DNA of 64,000 nt from CAYJGJ01 sp964367585 (GCA_964367585.1 CAYIYH010000001.1:62001-126000); one strand, 5' to 3'. Positions 53,413 through 62,289 are shown, numbered from the stretch's first letter. A program made the numbers and translations. Notes: generated from the letters alone by a model not told the origin.

Positions 53413-54732
53413 CTAACTCAAGAAAAATAAAGATAATTGTGGAACATAAGTGATAACCATCAACGCAAGTATTGCGACGATGAAAAATGGGATGATATAT
53501 TTAAACATGCTTTCCATTTTGATTTTCGCAACAGCCGCACCTACGAACAAGTTACAACCATATGGCGGAGAACAAAGTCCCATTGCAAGGTTAACTGCCA
53601 TGATAACCCCAAAGTGAATTGGGTCAACCCCCAGTGAATTCATTGTAGGTAACAGCATAGGTGCCATTACAATTATCGCAGGAACTGTATCGAGAAAACA
53701 TCCTACGACAAGCAAAATTAAGTTAACAAACAACAGCACAATTATTGGATTATCAGATACTCCAGTTAGGAATTGACTTATTCCTTGAGGAACCTTCTCA
53801 AAAGTCATAAACGTAGAGAATACTGTAGAATATCCCAGCAAGAATGATGTTATACCATTAAGAGCCGCTGCGTCTAAGAAAGTTTCTAGCAAGTCTTTAA
53901 ATTTCATATCTCTGTAGATAAACAAACTTACGATTATAGAGTAAACTACAGATACACATGCTGCTTCGGTTGGAGTAAATATTCCACCATAGATGCCACC
54001 TAGTATGATAATCGGTGATAGCAATGCCCAAAATCCTTGATACGTTGCTTTTACTATGTTCATAGCCCTATTTTTTAGAGATTGTAGCATTGGAACTTTA
54101 ACAACCTCTACGTCACTAGCAAGACCGCCTCTTAAGTCAGTTCCTGATTTTTTACACATTACAATATTCACGGCGAGGAAGACTAATCCTAAAAAGATTC
54201 CCGGAATAATACCCGCAATGAATAGGTCTGGGACGGACGTTTTTGTAGCTGCACCATAAAGCACAAACGATAAACTCGGAGGAATGATTGGTCCGACAAT
54301 ACCACCAAAGCAAACTAGCGTAGCAGCATAGGCAGGATCATAGCCCTTTCTCTTCATTTCTGGTATCATCATTCCACCAATTGCAGAAGTAGTCGCCATG
54401 CCGGACCCTGACAGTGCACCGAAGAACATGCAAGCTACAATAGTAACGCATCCTAAAGCACCCGTTACAAAATCAATTAGTGCAGCCGCAAAGTTTACGA
54501 TTCTTCTCGCGATACCGCCGGTAGACATGATTAGACCTGCCAACATAAAAAATGGAATAGCCATGACGGTAAAAGAGTTAATTCCTGCATACGCAAATTG
54601 TCCATTAATAATAGGATTTACATCTGAGAAAAATGCCATAGAAAAAAGTGTCGCTCCACCAAGAGCAAAACCAACAGGCACTCCGATCATCATCAAGACG
54701 AATAATAATAAAAATAATATTGCTACTATCAT
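53413..54732 (-). CDS. dctM: TRAP transporter large permease subunit
   Basis: The ion-coupled transport channel of a TRAP system: 439 residues, about twelve membrane spans. DctM features include GVPVGFALGGATLFS near 17, PFFMLAGLIMSTGGIARR near 60, GGIVGPIIPPSLSFVLYGA near 142 and LGCFLDTVPAIIVMAPMLLP-like text near 348. Its ATG overlaps the dctQ stop by one base (TAATG), so the two subunits are translationally coupled. Confidence 0.95.
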   Translation of the reverse strand: MIVAILFLLLFVLMMIGVPVGFALGGATLFSMAFFSDVNPIINGQFAYAGINSFTVMAIPFFMLAGLIMSTGGIARRIVNFAAALIDFVTGALGCVTIVACMFFGALSGSGMATTSAIGGMMIPEMKRKGYDPAYAATLVCFGGIVGPIIPPSLSFVLYGAATKTSVPDLFIAGIIPGIFLGLVFLAVNIVMCKKSGTDLRGGLASDVEVVKVPMLQSLKNRAMNIVKATYQGFWALLSPIIILGGIYGGIFTPTEAACVSVVYSIIVSLFIYRDMKFKDLLETFLDAAALNGITSFLLGYSTVFSTFMTFEKVPQGISQFLTGVSDNPIIVLLFVNLILLVVGCFLDTVPAIIVMAPMLLPTMNSLGVDPIHFGVIMAVNLAMGLCSPPYGCNLFVGAAVAKIKMESMFKYIIPFFIVAILALMVITYVPQLSLFFLS

Positions 54733-55247
54733 TATGCCTGCACTCCTTCCTCTGGATCCATTTCAAGTGGTTCCCCAGTTTTTATTTCTTTGACATATTT
54801 TATCATGGCTTCTATGCATCTTAGCACCATGATCCCGCATCCGACAGCAACTGCCATGAATCCAAATGCCGTACTAATTTTAATTCCAGCATACGTAATA
54901 TTCCATTGGCTTATCATAAGCAATACCGATTGCCAAAGGGTAACAGAGCATAGCACAATTAGCACTAGCTCAGAGATAATTGCGCAAACTTTTTTTCCTT
55001 TAAAAGAAAGTTTATCGGTAAACATTGTAATTGTGATATGCTCGCCCCTCCTATGTCCGATACTTATACCTATCCAAGACAACCAGATAAATATAAACTT
55101 ACCTAATTCCTCCGACCATAGTAAAGCATCTTCGAATAGTCTCATGATAATTTGAAGGAAAATTACTGCAACCATTACTGCGTAAAGGATTACGAGTACT
55201 ATGTCTTCAAATTTATTCAAAAAAGCGATTAGCTTATTTTGTTTCAT
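54732..55247 (-). CDS. dctQ: TRAP transporter small permease subunit
   Basis: Four-span accessory subunit that helps DctM; 171 residues with the DctQ pattern WSEELGKFIFIWLSWIGISIGHRRGEHI near residues 38-66. The C-terminal tail is acidic. AAAGGAA precedes ATG 55247. It is separated from the binding-protein gene by 184 bp including a terminator. Confidence 0.93.
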   Translation of the reverse strand: MKQNKLIAFLNKFEDIVLVILYAVMVAVIFLQIIMRLFEDALLWSEELGKFIFIWLSWIGISIGHRRGEHITITMFTDKLSFKGKKVCAIISELVLIVLCSVTLWQSVLLMISQWNITYAGIKISTAFGFMAVAVGCGIMVLRCIEAMIKYVKEIKTGEPLEMDPEEGVQA

Positions 55248-55370
55248 AATATTTTCCTTTTTTCATAATATAAATAACCTCGCACAATGTAAACTATTAT
55301 ATTGTAGGAACAGTCAAGACTATTCCCTATGTTATCATGATGCTCTGATTATTTATCATTCTCTCATATT

Positions 55371-55407
55371 TAAAAAAGCTCCGTACACCAAAAATGACAT
55401 ACGGAGC
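55371..55407 (-). terminator. Intra-operon terminator between dctP and dctQ
   Basis: Minus-strand GCTCCGTA / TACGGAGC (8 bp, 14-nt loop) followed by six T. As in the liv operon, it would let most transcripts end after the binding-protein gene. Confidence 0.85.
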
Positions 55408-55431
55408 AAAAGTTATTTAATTAAATAACAA

Positions 55432-56445
55432 CTACGGACGAGTCGCTAACCAATTATCAACAACATCATCACCAAGCTCTGCTCTGTAGTAATCATATAC
55501 AGGCTCTACAGCAGCTGTGAAAGCTGCAACTTCGTCTTCAGTCAATTCTTCAACTGTTACACCAGCTGCTTCGAAAGTTTCGATGTACGTAGCTTCGTTT
55601 GCTCTTTCTTCATCTCTTTGTTGAGCACAAACGTATTGTACGCCTTCTTCGAACACAGCTCTATCTTCTTCGCTTAAGCTATTGATCCAATCCAAAGAAA
55701 CGATGAATGGGAACGGTGAGCTTGCATGATTTGTAAGAGTTAAGTAAGGAGCTGATTCATAGAATTTGTAATCGTTGAATACTCCTAAAGCGTGGTCCAT
55801 GCCGTGAATTTGGCCTGTTTGGAATGAAGCTATTACTTCTCCCCAAGCCATTGGTGTTGGAGCTGCGCCCATTTCTTCCCAAATCATTACATTTAAGTCG
55901 TTTTGGGCGATACGGATTTTTTGTCCTGCTAAATCATCAGCATTGTGATAAGTTTTTTCGCTAGAAATAACTTGTCTCATACCATTGTAGAACATATCTA
56001 CACAGTAAAACCCAGATCTTTGAAGTGCTGTATTGAATAATTCTAGTCCACCATTTTCAAAAGTTCCTTCTACCCAATCTTCATAAGTTGGATATAGGTA
56101 AGGAAGGTCAATAAGCATTGCTTCTGGATCCGCACCCGCAGCTACTACAGAAGATAGGTCAAACATTGCAGTGATTGTACCTAATTTAACACCTTCAACT
56201 AATTGTGGAGTATCTCCTAATGCACCACCAGGACTAACTTCTACTACGAATCTACCTGGAGCATTTTCTTCTAGGTAATTCCCTAATTCTACTGCCCATA
56301 AGTGAGTAGATCTTTGATCTGAGTCAGTGTGTGCAATCGTAATTTCGATTGGACCTTCTGCTCCTGCATCTGAATCACTACTACAAGAAGTAGCAAGACC
56401 AAGAACTAATATTAAAGATAAAATTGTAACTAATATTTTTTTCAT
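55432..56445 (-). CDS. dctP: TRAP transporter substrate-binding lipoprotein
   Basis: Extracytoplasmic solute receptor of the TRAP system; 337 residues. Signal peptide MKKILVTILSLILVLGLATSC with a lipobox ending at Cys21, so membrane-anchored rather than free. DctP fold motifs: EITIAHTDSDQRSTHLW, VEVSPGGALGDTPQLVEGVKLGTITAM, LPYLYPTYEDW and QNGQ-like QTGQIHGMDHAL; the arginine in GQKIRIAQND is the likely carboxylate ligand. Organic acid substrate likely but unspecified. ATG 56445 has AGGAGG; the longer upstream frame is rejected because the signal peptide begins here. Confidence 0.94.
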   Translation of the reverse strand: MKKILVTILSLILVLGLATSCSSDSDAGAEGPIEITIAHTDSDQRSTHLWAVELGNYLEENAPGRFVVEVSPGGALGDTPQLVEGVKLGTITAMFDLSSVVAAGADPEAMLIDLPYLYPTYEDWVEGTFENGGLELFNTALQRSGFYCVDMFYNGMRQVISSEKTYHNADDLAGQKIRIAQNDLNVMIWEEMGAAPTPMAWGEVIASFQTGQIHGMDHALGVFNDYKFYESAPYLTLTNHASSPFPFIVSLDWINSLSEEDRAVFEEGVQYVCAQQRDEERANEATYIETFEAAGVTVEELTEDEVAAFTAAVEPVYDYYRAELGDDVVDNWLATRP

Positions 56446-56546
56446 ACTAAAATCCTCCTTTAAGAATAACAAAACTATACTGATTTGAATTTGAGATGAA
56501 CAATTTGCACACAAAATGAATACTACACGTTCATCAATTACACATA

Positions 56547-56575
56547 AATATACACCCTTCACTCTAAATTGTCAA
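56547..56575 (-). promoter_or_regulatory. Promoter of the TRAP operon
   Basis: Minus-strand TTGACA (56575-56570), 17-bp spacer, TATATT (56552-56547), leaving a leader of about 95 nt before dctP. Confidence 0.7.
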
Positions 56576-56697
56576 TTTTTTTTGATAAAATTCACAAATG
56601 GAAACTATTGTTCACCCATCTATTCCTATTTTATTTATTGACAATACAATCAGCTATAAAATCAAAAACGGAAAGGCATTTACACAAGTCAATTTAG

Positions 56698-57795
56698 CTA
56701 AATTCTAATATTATCATCTAGGTTTACAGGAGTAATGTACTCGTTTGCAATCTCTTCTTTCTTTAAAATCCTAAGAGCGCCTAGTGCCAATGATTCAATC
56801 TCATTTTCGCCGGGAAGCACTTCAACTACTCCTAAAAACGAAACCCATTTCTTTATCAAACCAGTGAGCATAACAGAGTGGGCAATTCCACCTGTGAGAA
56901 TAATAGCGTCGATATTTCCGGCCAGCGTCACTGCCATTAATCCTATCCCTTTCGAAATTTGGTATGCAAATGCTTCATATATAAGATGCGCATGTTTGTC
57001 TCCATTTATTATTCGTTTTTCTATTTCACGGCAATCTGGCGTCCCAAGTAAATCCTTTAATCCACCTGCCCCTCGCTGTTTTTTTAACATTTCCTCGTGG
57101 GTATATTTTCCAGAGTAGCATAAATCTATTACATCCCTAAGAGGAACTGAGCCCGAACGTTCCGGAGAGAAACATCCATCATCGTCCGCATTGGAATCAA
57201 TAATTCTGCCTTTTTCATGTGCGCTTACAGTAACTCCGCCACCAAGATGCGCTACGACGAAATTCATTTCTTCATACTTTCTCCCTTTGTTTTTTGCGGA
57301 TTTTCTACACATTGCCTTCGAATTTAATACATGGCAAATACTATATCGATATACTTCTTTCATGCCTGTAATGCGTGCTATTTCATTCATTTCATCAGAA
57401 GAAACCCCATCATAAATATAAGCAGGAATCCCTATAGGGGCAGCAATCTTATTGGCAATCAACGCCCCTAAATTTGAAGCGTGAAATCCTTCCTCTATAC
57501 TGTATAAAAAATCAAGCATATCATTATTTACTAAGTATCCACCTGATTTTATAGGCGGCATTATTCCTCCCCTGCCAACTACTGCAGACAATTCGGCATA
57601 TGAGTTGCCGTTTACTTTCATTGTTTCGAGTACACACTTTTCGCGCCAATCTAGCTGTTGATTTACATTTGAGTGCGCCTCTAGCTCTTTGACAGAATGT
57701 TCTATATTTTTATGCCACAATTCTTTTTCATTTTCGTAAAGACCAATTTTTGTCGAAGTCGATCCTGGATTTATTGCTAAAATTAGTGAATTCAT
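56698..57795 (-). CDS. buk: Butyrate kinase
   Basis: Converts butyryl phosphate and ADP to butyrate and ATP, the last energy-yielding step of one butyrate fermentation route. ASKHA-fold kinase: INPGSTSTKIGLYENE near residue 8, VGRGGIMPPIKSGGY near 88, VAHLGGGVTVSAHEKGRIID near 185, ERSGSVPLRD and ILTGGIAHS near 300. 365 residues, in the range of butyrate/branched-chain fatty acid kinases rather than acetate kinase (~400). No phosphotransbutyrylase gene is adjacent, so a broader acyl-kinase role is possible. AAAGG precedes ATG 57795. Confidence 0.9.
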   Translation of the reverse strand: MNSLILAINPGSTSTKIGLYENEKELWHKNIEHSVKELEAHSNVNQQLDWREKCVLETMKVNGNSYAELSAVVGRGGIMPPIKSGGYLVNNDMLDFLYSIEEGFHASNLGALIANKIAAPIGIPAYIYDGVSSDEMNEIARITGMKEVYRYSICHVLNSKAMCRKSAKNKGRKYEEMNFVVAHLGGGVTVSAHEKGRIIDSNADDDGCFSPERSGSVPLRDVIDLCYSGKYTHEEMLKKQRGAGGLKDLLGTPDCREIEKRIINGDKHAHLIYEAFAYQISKGIGLMAVTLAGNIDAIILTGGIAHSVMLTGLIKKWVSFLGVVEVLPGENEIESLALGALRILKKEEIANEYITPVNLDDNIRI

Positions 57796-57858
57796 AATGA
57801 GTAATAACCTTTCTTTAATTCCATTTTATTTTAAGTCAAAATCATAATAAAATTATTA

Positions 57859-57877
57859 AATACGCATTATCATTATC
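57859..57877 (-). promoter_or_regulatory. Possible Fur-like site upstream of buk
   Basis: On the minus strand it reads GATAATGATAATGCGTATT, i.e. two perfect GATAAT hexamers and a degenerate third: 15 of 19 match the classical Fur box. It lies 65-82 bp before the buk start. In an A/T-rich genome such matches arise by chance, so this is tentative. Confidence 0.3.
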
Positions 57878-58062
57878 ATAGTTAATAATCACTTAATGAA
57901 TATATAATTTTTTATTTACATCATGTACATTTGCTGTATTTAAAATCACTTCTACAATTATATATCATTATGCCTTCTAAATAAATAAAATATTATTAAT
58001 GACACCGTGTTATCCCCAAAGCCTATTTTATAGTGTCAATTGGAATGTTCTTGATAAATATG

Positions 58063-58100
58063 TTGACACGATTGACTAGCAATGCTATTATAAGTATAAT
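58063..58100 (+). promoter_or_regulatory. Overlapping promoters of the TSCPD-marR-ccdA/tlpA operon
   Basis: TTGACA (58063-58068), 17 bp, TATTAT (58086-58091); and TTGACT (58072-58077), 17 bp, TATAAT (58095-58100). The second -10 lies inside the left arm of the palindrome at 58092. Confidence 0.7.
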
Positions 58101-58129
58101 TATATAATAATAATTATATAATTATACTT
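58092..58129. promoter_or_regulatory. Palindromic operator, probable MarR site
   Basis: Two perfect 17-bp arms (AAGTATAATTATATAAT and its reverse complement) separated by 4 bp. It covers the -10 box and the likely transcription start of an operon that encodes a MarR-family protein, the arrangement expected for autorepression. The core AATTATATAATT has the A/T-rich dyad character of MarR boxes. As RNA it would be A/U-only with no following U-tract, so a terminator is less likely. Confidence 0.6.
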
Positions 58130-58165
58130 ATTTAAAAATACATAAAGAACAAAAGGAGAGATAAA

Positions 58166-58402
58166 ATGGAATTTAAAACTAGTGGAATATGTGCGAAACA
58201 AATAGACTTGGAGATGGATGGGACTAAAATAAAATCGGTTAAGTTTCACGGCGGTTGCAATGGAAATTTAAAAGGAATAAGTTCAATCGTTACAGGAATG
58301 GAAGCGTCCGATGTAATTGAAAAATTCAAAGGAATAAAATGCGGAGCAAAATTTACGTCTTGTCCTGACCAACTCGCGAAAGCATTAGAAGAATCTATAT
58401 AG
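58166..58402 (+). CDS. TSCPD-domain protein (TIGR03905-like)
   Basis: A small 78-residue protein ending in the family hallmark TSCPDQLAKAL. Four cysteines (residues 9, 31, 59 and 65) suggest metal or redox binding. The TSCPD domain is otherwise found at the C-terminus of some ribonucleotide reductases and in stand-alone clostridial proteins of unknown role. GGAGAG precedes ATG 58166. First gene of a three-gene operon with marR and a thiol-redox fusion protein. Confidence 0.88.
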   Translation: MEFKTSGICAKQIDLEMDGTKIKSVKFHGGCNGNLKGISSIVTGMEASDVIEKFKGIKCGAKFTSCPDQLAKALEESI

Positions 58403-58422
58403 ATTATTAATAGGTGATAAAA

Positions 58423-58869
58423 ATGAAAGAAAAATTCTCTAAACTTATTAGTGACTTGTGCTACATGACAGCCATCACTGAAATCAAGATAGAAAACAAA
58501 TTTCAAGACGATTTGAGTCATAACACCTCACTCTATAGGAAAATCATATGTAAAGAATCTGGTTTGCACACAATTTCAAGCATAGCAAAACTATTATCAG
58601 TCAACACAACGGCAGTTACACAAAAAGTAAATGAACTTGAAAGCAAAAACTATGTGGAAAGAAAACAGAGCGAAAAAGATAAAAGAATTTCATATCTGCA
58701 CGCCGTCGATAAATATTGTCCTTGCCGAAACGCTTTTGTTACTAGAAATGATCATGTATTATCTAAACTAAAAGACGAATATTCAAACGACGATATAAAT
58801 GTCTTTCTTAAAATATTCGAAAGTGCTAACAGACATTTTTTAGAATTCGATTCGGAAGGTGGTAAATAA
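58423..58869 (+). CDS. MarR family transcriptional regulator
   Basis: 148 residues. The winged helix spans about residues 45-95: HTISSIAKLLSVNTTAVTQKVNELESKNYVERKQSEKDKR has the recognition helix and the wing DKR typical of MarR, here quoted only by its landmarks SSIAKLLSV, TAVTQKVNELE and SEKDKR. A CPC pair near residue 100 could be a thiol switch. ATG 58423 has AGGTGA upstream; a GTG three codons earlier overlaps it. Genes before and after are thiol proteins, and a large palindrome covers the promoter, so it probably autoregulates in response to redox or an organic ligand. Confidence 0.85.
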   Translation: MKEKFSKLISDLCYMTAITEIKIENKFQDDLSHNTSLYRKIICKESGLHTISSIAKLLSVNTTAVTQKVNELESKNYVERKQSEKDKRISYLHAVDKYCPCRNAFVTRNDHVLSKLKDEYSNDDINVFLKIFESANRHFLEFDSEGGK

Positions 58870-58870
58870 A

Positions 58871-60160
58871 ATGGGTTTTGATTTAGATGTTACAATTCCT
58901 GTTATTACAGTATTTATACAGGGAGTTTTGAGTTTTTTGTCACCGTGCATTCTGCCTATTATACCTTTATACATGGGATATTTATCAGGTGGAACAATTT
59001 CCGCTAACGAAGATGGAAGCAAGAATTTTAGTCAGAAAAAAGTGATTATAAACACAGTTTGCTTTATTGTTGGAGTAAGTTTTGCTTTTTTCCTACTAGG
59101 TCTTGGCTTTTCGGCAGCGGGAAAGTTCTTTACAGAACACCAAATGATGTTTTCGCGAATCGGCGGAATACTTGTTATATTACTTGGATTGATTCAGCTT
59201 GGCATATTTGACAAACCATTCAAAGGTAAGGAATTCAAACTTCCAATCAAGCTAAATACTTTGAAGATAAATCCGCTAACGGCATTGGTAATGGGATTCG
59301 TTTTTAGTTTTGCTTGGACTCCATGTGTTGGCCCCGCTCTGTCGACAGTCTTAATCATGATATCTAGTGCAAATTCAATGACAACCGGTATTTTCTTGAT
59401 GGCTATATATACTTTGGGATTTACAATTCCATTTTTACTAGTAGGACTGTTTACAACCCAATGCTTGAAGTTTTTCCAAAAACATCGCGCTATCGTAGCA
59501 TACACTGTTAAAATTGGTGGTGTATTAATGATTTTGATGGGATTAATGATGTTTACCGGAATCATGAATAGCATCACAGGCTACCTGTCGACTTTTGATG
59601 GGATATTGCCGAATGCAGACTCACCACAAAACAATGAGCAAAATGGGGATAATAATACTGAAAACAATGATGGTGGTGAAGACTCTCAAGATACCGATGC
59701 TGCAGAAGTTATTCCTGCTATAGATTTTGAACTCGAAGATCAATTCGGAAATACACACAAACTCTCAGATTACAAAGGCAAAGTTGTATTTATAAACTTC
59801 TGGGCAACTTGGTGTCCGCCATGCAGAGAAGAAATGCCCGATATTCAGGCACTATACGAAAACTATGGCTACAACAAAGAAGATGTAATTATTCTGGGAT
59901 TAGCATCTCCATCATCTGTCGACAACTCATACACACAAGAAGGTGACGAAGATCATGTCATTTCTTTTCTCGAAGAAAATAACTACACCTATCCTACTGT
60001 GCTAGACAGCTCCGGTAGCCTCGAAAGAGAATACGCTATTTCAGCTTATCCCACTACATTCATGATAGATGTCGATGGAAACATCTTTGGATACCTTCCT
60101 GGAATGATGACTTACGACATCATGGAAAGCATTATACAACAAACTATAGAATCGCAATGA
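58871..60160 (+). CDS. CcdA-TlpA fusion: thiol-disulfide transporter with thioredoxin-like domain
   Basis: 429 residues. Residues 1-235 are a six-span CcdA/DsbD-beta-like membrane domain with its two cysteines in LSPCILPII (near 23) and WTPCVGPALS (near 150). An Asp/Glu/Asn/Gln-rich linker at about 248-285 leads to an extracytoplasmic TlpA/ResA thioredoxin fold with INFWATWCPPCREEMPD (near 315) and the cis-proline YPTTFMID. Electrons from cytosolic thioredoxin would pass through the membrane part to its own periplasm-facing domain. ATG 58871 lies one base after the marR stop, with GAAGGTGG overlapping it. Confidence 0.92.
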   Translation: MGFDLDVTIPVITVFIQGVLSFLSPCILPIIPLYMGYLSGGTISANEDGSKNFSQKKVIINTVCFIVGVSFAFFLLGLGFSAAGKFFTEHQMMFSRIGGILVILLGLIQLGIFDKPFKGKEFKLPIKLNTLKINPLTALVMGFVFSFAWTPCVGPALSTVLIMISSANSMTTGIFLMAIYTLGFTIPFLLVGLFTTQCLKFFQKHRAIVAYTVKIGGVLMILMGLMMFTGIMNSITGYLSTFDGILPNADSPQNNEQNGDNNTENNDGGEDSQDTDAAEVIPAIDFELEDQFGNTHKLSDYKGKVVFINFWATWCPPCREEMPDIQALYENYGYNKEDVIILGLASPSSVDNSYTQEGDEDHVISFLEENNYTYPTVLDSSGSLEREYAISAYPTTFMIDVDGNIFGYLPGMMTYDIMESIIQQTIESQ

Positions 60161-60345
60161 CAATCCCACGATTGAATGTCAATTTATAAACATTAAATCA
60201 ACACTTTAAAATTTATAGATAGAATTACTTTATAATTACTTTAAAATTTTGATGACATTACTTATGCAGTATGGTATATTTTTGTGTTAGAATAATACTC
60301 GAAATGACCATAATAACACTTTATTTAACAAAGGAGAACCATACA

Positions 60346-61617
60346 ATGTCAACAATAAAATGCGGAAATAAAATCGTGCTTTTGTGTTCAAAAGCTTTGC
60401 GTTTTTTTGATGAAAGGCTCATCAGCCATGGTGAACGTGTCGCATACATCGCGTCAAAACTAGTAGAAGAACTAGGTGAAAGCAAAATAATAAACTCTTC
60501 TGCACTATACTTAATGAGTATTTTTCATGACATTGGAGCATACAAAACCGAAGACATAAATAACTTACTAAAATTTGAAACTGCCAATGCGGATGAACAC
60601 TCTGTATATGGATATCTTTTTTTAAAATATTTGACACCCATTACAGACAATTGTGAAGCCGTGTTATACCATCACACGCCTATATATTTAATGTCCGAAG
60701 TTGACCCAATCGTTACTGAATATGCTCAATTGATTAATTTAGCAGACAAAATTGACGTAGCGTATATAAAAACCGGCTCTTTTGAAAATACTTATTCTGC
60801 GATATCAAAAAGTAAACACATTGAATCTAAATATCTTTTAGCTTTCAAAAAATTAATCGACAGCAATAAAATCAGTGACAAGAAGTTTGCCGAAGAATCA
60901 AAAATTTGGTCGGATAACATGGTGGATTCGCTAGAATTGTCGGCCGATGACTTAATTAAGTATCTAAAGATGATAATATACTCTATGGAATTCAAAAGTC
61001 CGGTAACTATGCTCCATTCGGTCAATACAACGACAATAAGCGTATTCCTAGGCGAAAAACTAAATTTATCAGAAGAGACACTAGAAAAACTATATTATGG
61101 AGCGCTATTACATGATATTGGGAAAATAGCTATTCCCGAAGCTATTTTGGAATTCAAAGGAAAACTAGATAGTGATAAGATGACAATCATGCGCACACAC
61201 GCTTCATATACCGAGGAATTATTAGACGGACTATTCGACCAAGACATAATAGATTGCGCAGTAAATCATCATGAGAAACTCGATGGAAGCGGATACCCCA
61301 AGGGATTAAGTTCCGAACAGCTTACGGTAGAAATGCGAATAGTAGCAATAGCAGATATCACTAGTGCGCTAATTAGCAGAAGAAGTTATAAGGGCAATTA
61401 TGACTGGGATAAAACCATCGAGATCCTGCAAGACATGGCAGATAAGAATCAAATAGACTCTGAAATCGCAAATATTATCTGCGAAAACAATATAGAATTA
61501 CAAAATATACTTGATGTAGCATCACAGCCTGTAGAGGATGTATACAACAGGATATTTGCTGAATACAAAGAACTCTTACAGGCTATGAAAGATTTAAGCT
61601 CTAAACCAATATCATAG
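60346..61617 (+). CDS. Protein with tandem HD and HD-GYP domains (predicted c-di-GMP phosphodiesterase)
   Basis: 423 residues. The N-terminal HD domain has SHGERVAYIASKL near 26, IFHDIGAYKTED near 61 and LYHHTP near 106. The C-terminal HD-GYP domain has LLHDIGKIAIPEAILEFKGKL near 255-275, HHEKLDGSGYPKGL near 307 and IADITSALISRR. The GYP triad is intact, supporting c-di-GMP hydrolysis; the first HD domain could hydrolyse another nucleotide or be regulatory. No membrane span or receiver domain. AAGGAG precedes ATG 60346; the longer upstream frame lacks a ribosome site. Confidence 0.9.
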   Translation: MSTIKCGNKIVLLCSKALRFFDERLISHGERVAYIASKLVEELGESKIINSSALYLMSIFHDIGAYKTEDINNLLKFETANADEHSVYGYLFLKYLTPITDNCEAVLYHHTPIYLMSEVDPIVTEYAQLINLADKIDVAYIKTGSFENTYSAISKSKHIESKYLLAFKKLIDSNKISDKKFAEESKIWSDNMVDSLELSADDLIKYLKMIIYSMEFKSPVTMLHSVNTTTISVFLGEKLNLSEETLEKLYYGALLHDIGKIAIPEAILEFKGKLDSDKMTIMRTHASYTEELLDGLFDQDIIDCAVNHHEKLDGSGYPKGLSSEQLTVEMRIVAIADITSALISRRSYKGNYDWDKTIEILQDMADKNQIDSEIANIICENNIELQNILDVASQPVEDVYNRIFAEYKELLQAMKDLSSKPIS

Positions 61618-61623
61618 TACCGG

Positions 61624-61657
61624 AAATAGATAATTACGTATTATCTATTTTCTTTTT
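61624..61657. terminator. Terminator between the HD-GYP and VWA genes
   Basis: 11-bp stem AAATAGATAAT / ATTATCTATTT with a 5-nt loop, then TCTTTTTT on the plus strand. It ends the HD-GYP gene and physically overlaps the last codons of the convergent VWA gene. Confidence 0.88.
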
Positions 61658-62289
61658 TGGAAGTCGTCATCTACTTTTTTACGCCAGGTTGTTTTTAATT
61701 CTTTTGTAGTTCTAATCTCGCTTATGGCATCACTCATCATCGCATAATTCAATTTAGTTCCAAAACTATCAGAATGGTAATTTACAGCTCTTTCTTTATC
61801 TATGCCGAATCTATCTGCTTCTACTTCGGAATCAATATTGGCGCCTAAGAAGATGTATTCGAAGCTATACTTTTCCTTAGTCTCTTTGATAAGCGTTTTT
61901 ACTTTGCCATAATCATATTCTCGACTAGCGTTTTCGAGCCCATCTGTAGTTATGACTAACATTACTTTTTCTGGACGCTCCGATTCATCCGTGTTTTTGT
62001 ACGAATTCAAAACTTTGCTAATTGTATTACCCATAGCGTCAAGCAATGCGGTGCTTCCTCTAACAAAATATTCCTTGTCGGTTATTGCTTTTACTCCTTT
62101 AAGATTAATTCTGTCGTGCAATAACTCGTACCTGTCGTCAAACAACACAGTTGTAATTATTGCTTCTCCTTTTTCCTTTTTTTGCTTTTCGAGTAGCGAG
62201 TTAAATCCACCTATTGTGTCACTTTCGAGACCACTCATCGACCCACTTCTATCTAGTATAAATACTAATTCTACTAAATCTTTTTTCAT
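61645..62289 (-). CDS. von Willebrand factor A-domain protein (TerY-like)
   Basis: 214 residues, essentially one VWA domain: LVFILDRSGSMSGLE with the DxSxS metal-site motif at residues 10-14, the later metal threonine region RGSTALLDAMG near 83, and VITTDGLENASREYD near 120. No signal peptide, hence cytosolic. Small VWA proteins of this kind, including TerY of tellurite-resistance clusters, are adaptor-like. ATG 62289 has AGGAGG; eight codons upstream another ATG is in frame without one. It lies 79 bp downstream of the macro-domain gene and is probably co-transcribed. Confidence 0.88.
   Translation of the reverse strand: MKKDLVELVFILDRSGSMSGLESDTIGGFNSLLEKQKKEKGEAIITTVLFDDRYELLHDRINLKGVKAITDKEYFVRGSTALLDAMGNTISKVLNSYKNTDESERPEKVMLVITTDGLENASREYDYGKVKTLIKETKEKYSFEYIFLGANIDSEVEADRFGIDKERAVNYHSDSFGTKLNYAMMSDAISEIRTTKELKTTWRKKVDDDFQKRK

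Larger units (their letters stand above)
57796..58165. other. Divergent intergenic region between buk and the redox cassette
   Basis: 370 bp, very A/T-rich, with no coding frame. It contains a Fur-like hexamer array near buk (57859-57877), two overlapping promoters for the rightward operon (58063-58100) and a large palindrome (58092-58129). Confidence 0.65.

Noticed and set aside
56446..56562. Longer dctP reading frame starting upstream
   Set aside because: The frame crosses the promoter, and the lipoprotein signal peptide begins at ATG 56445 with AGGAGG.
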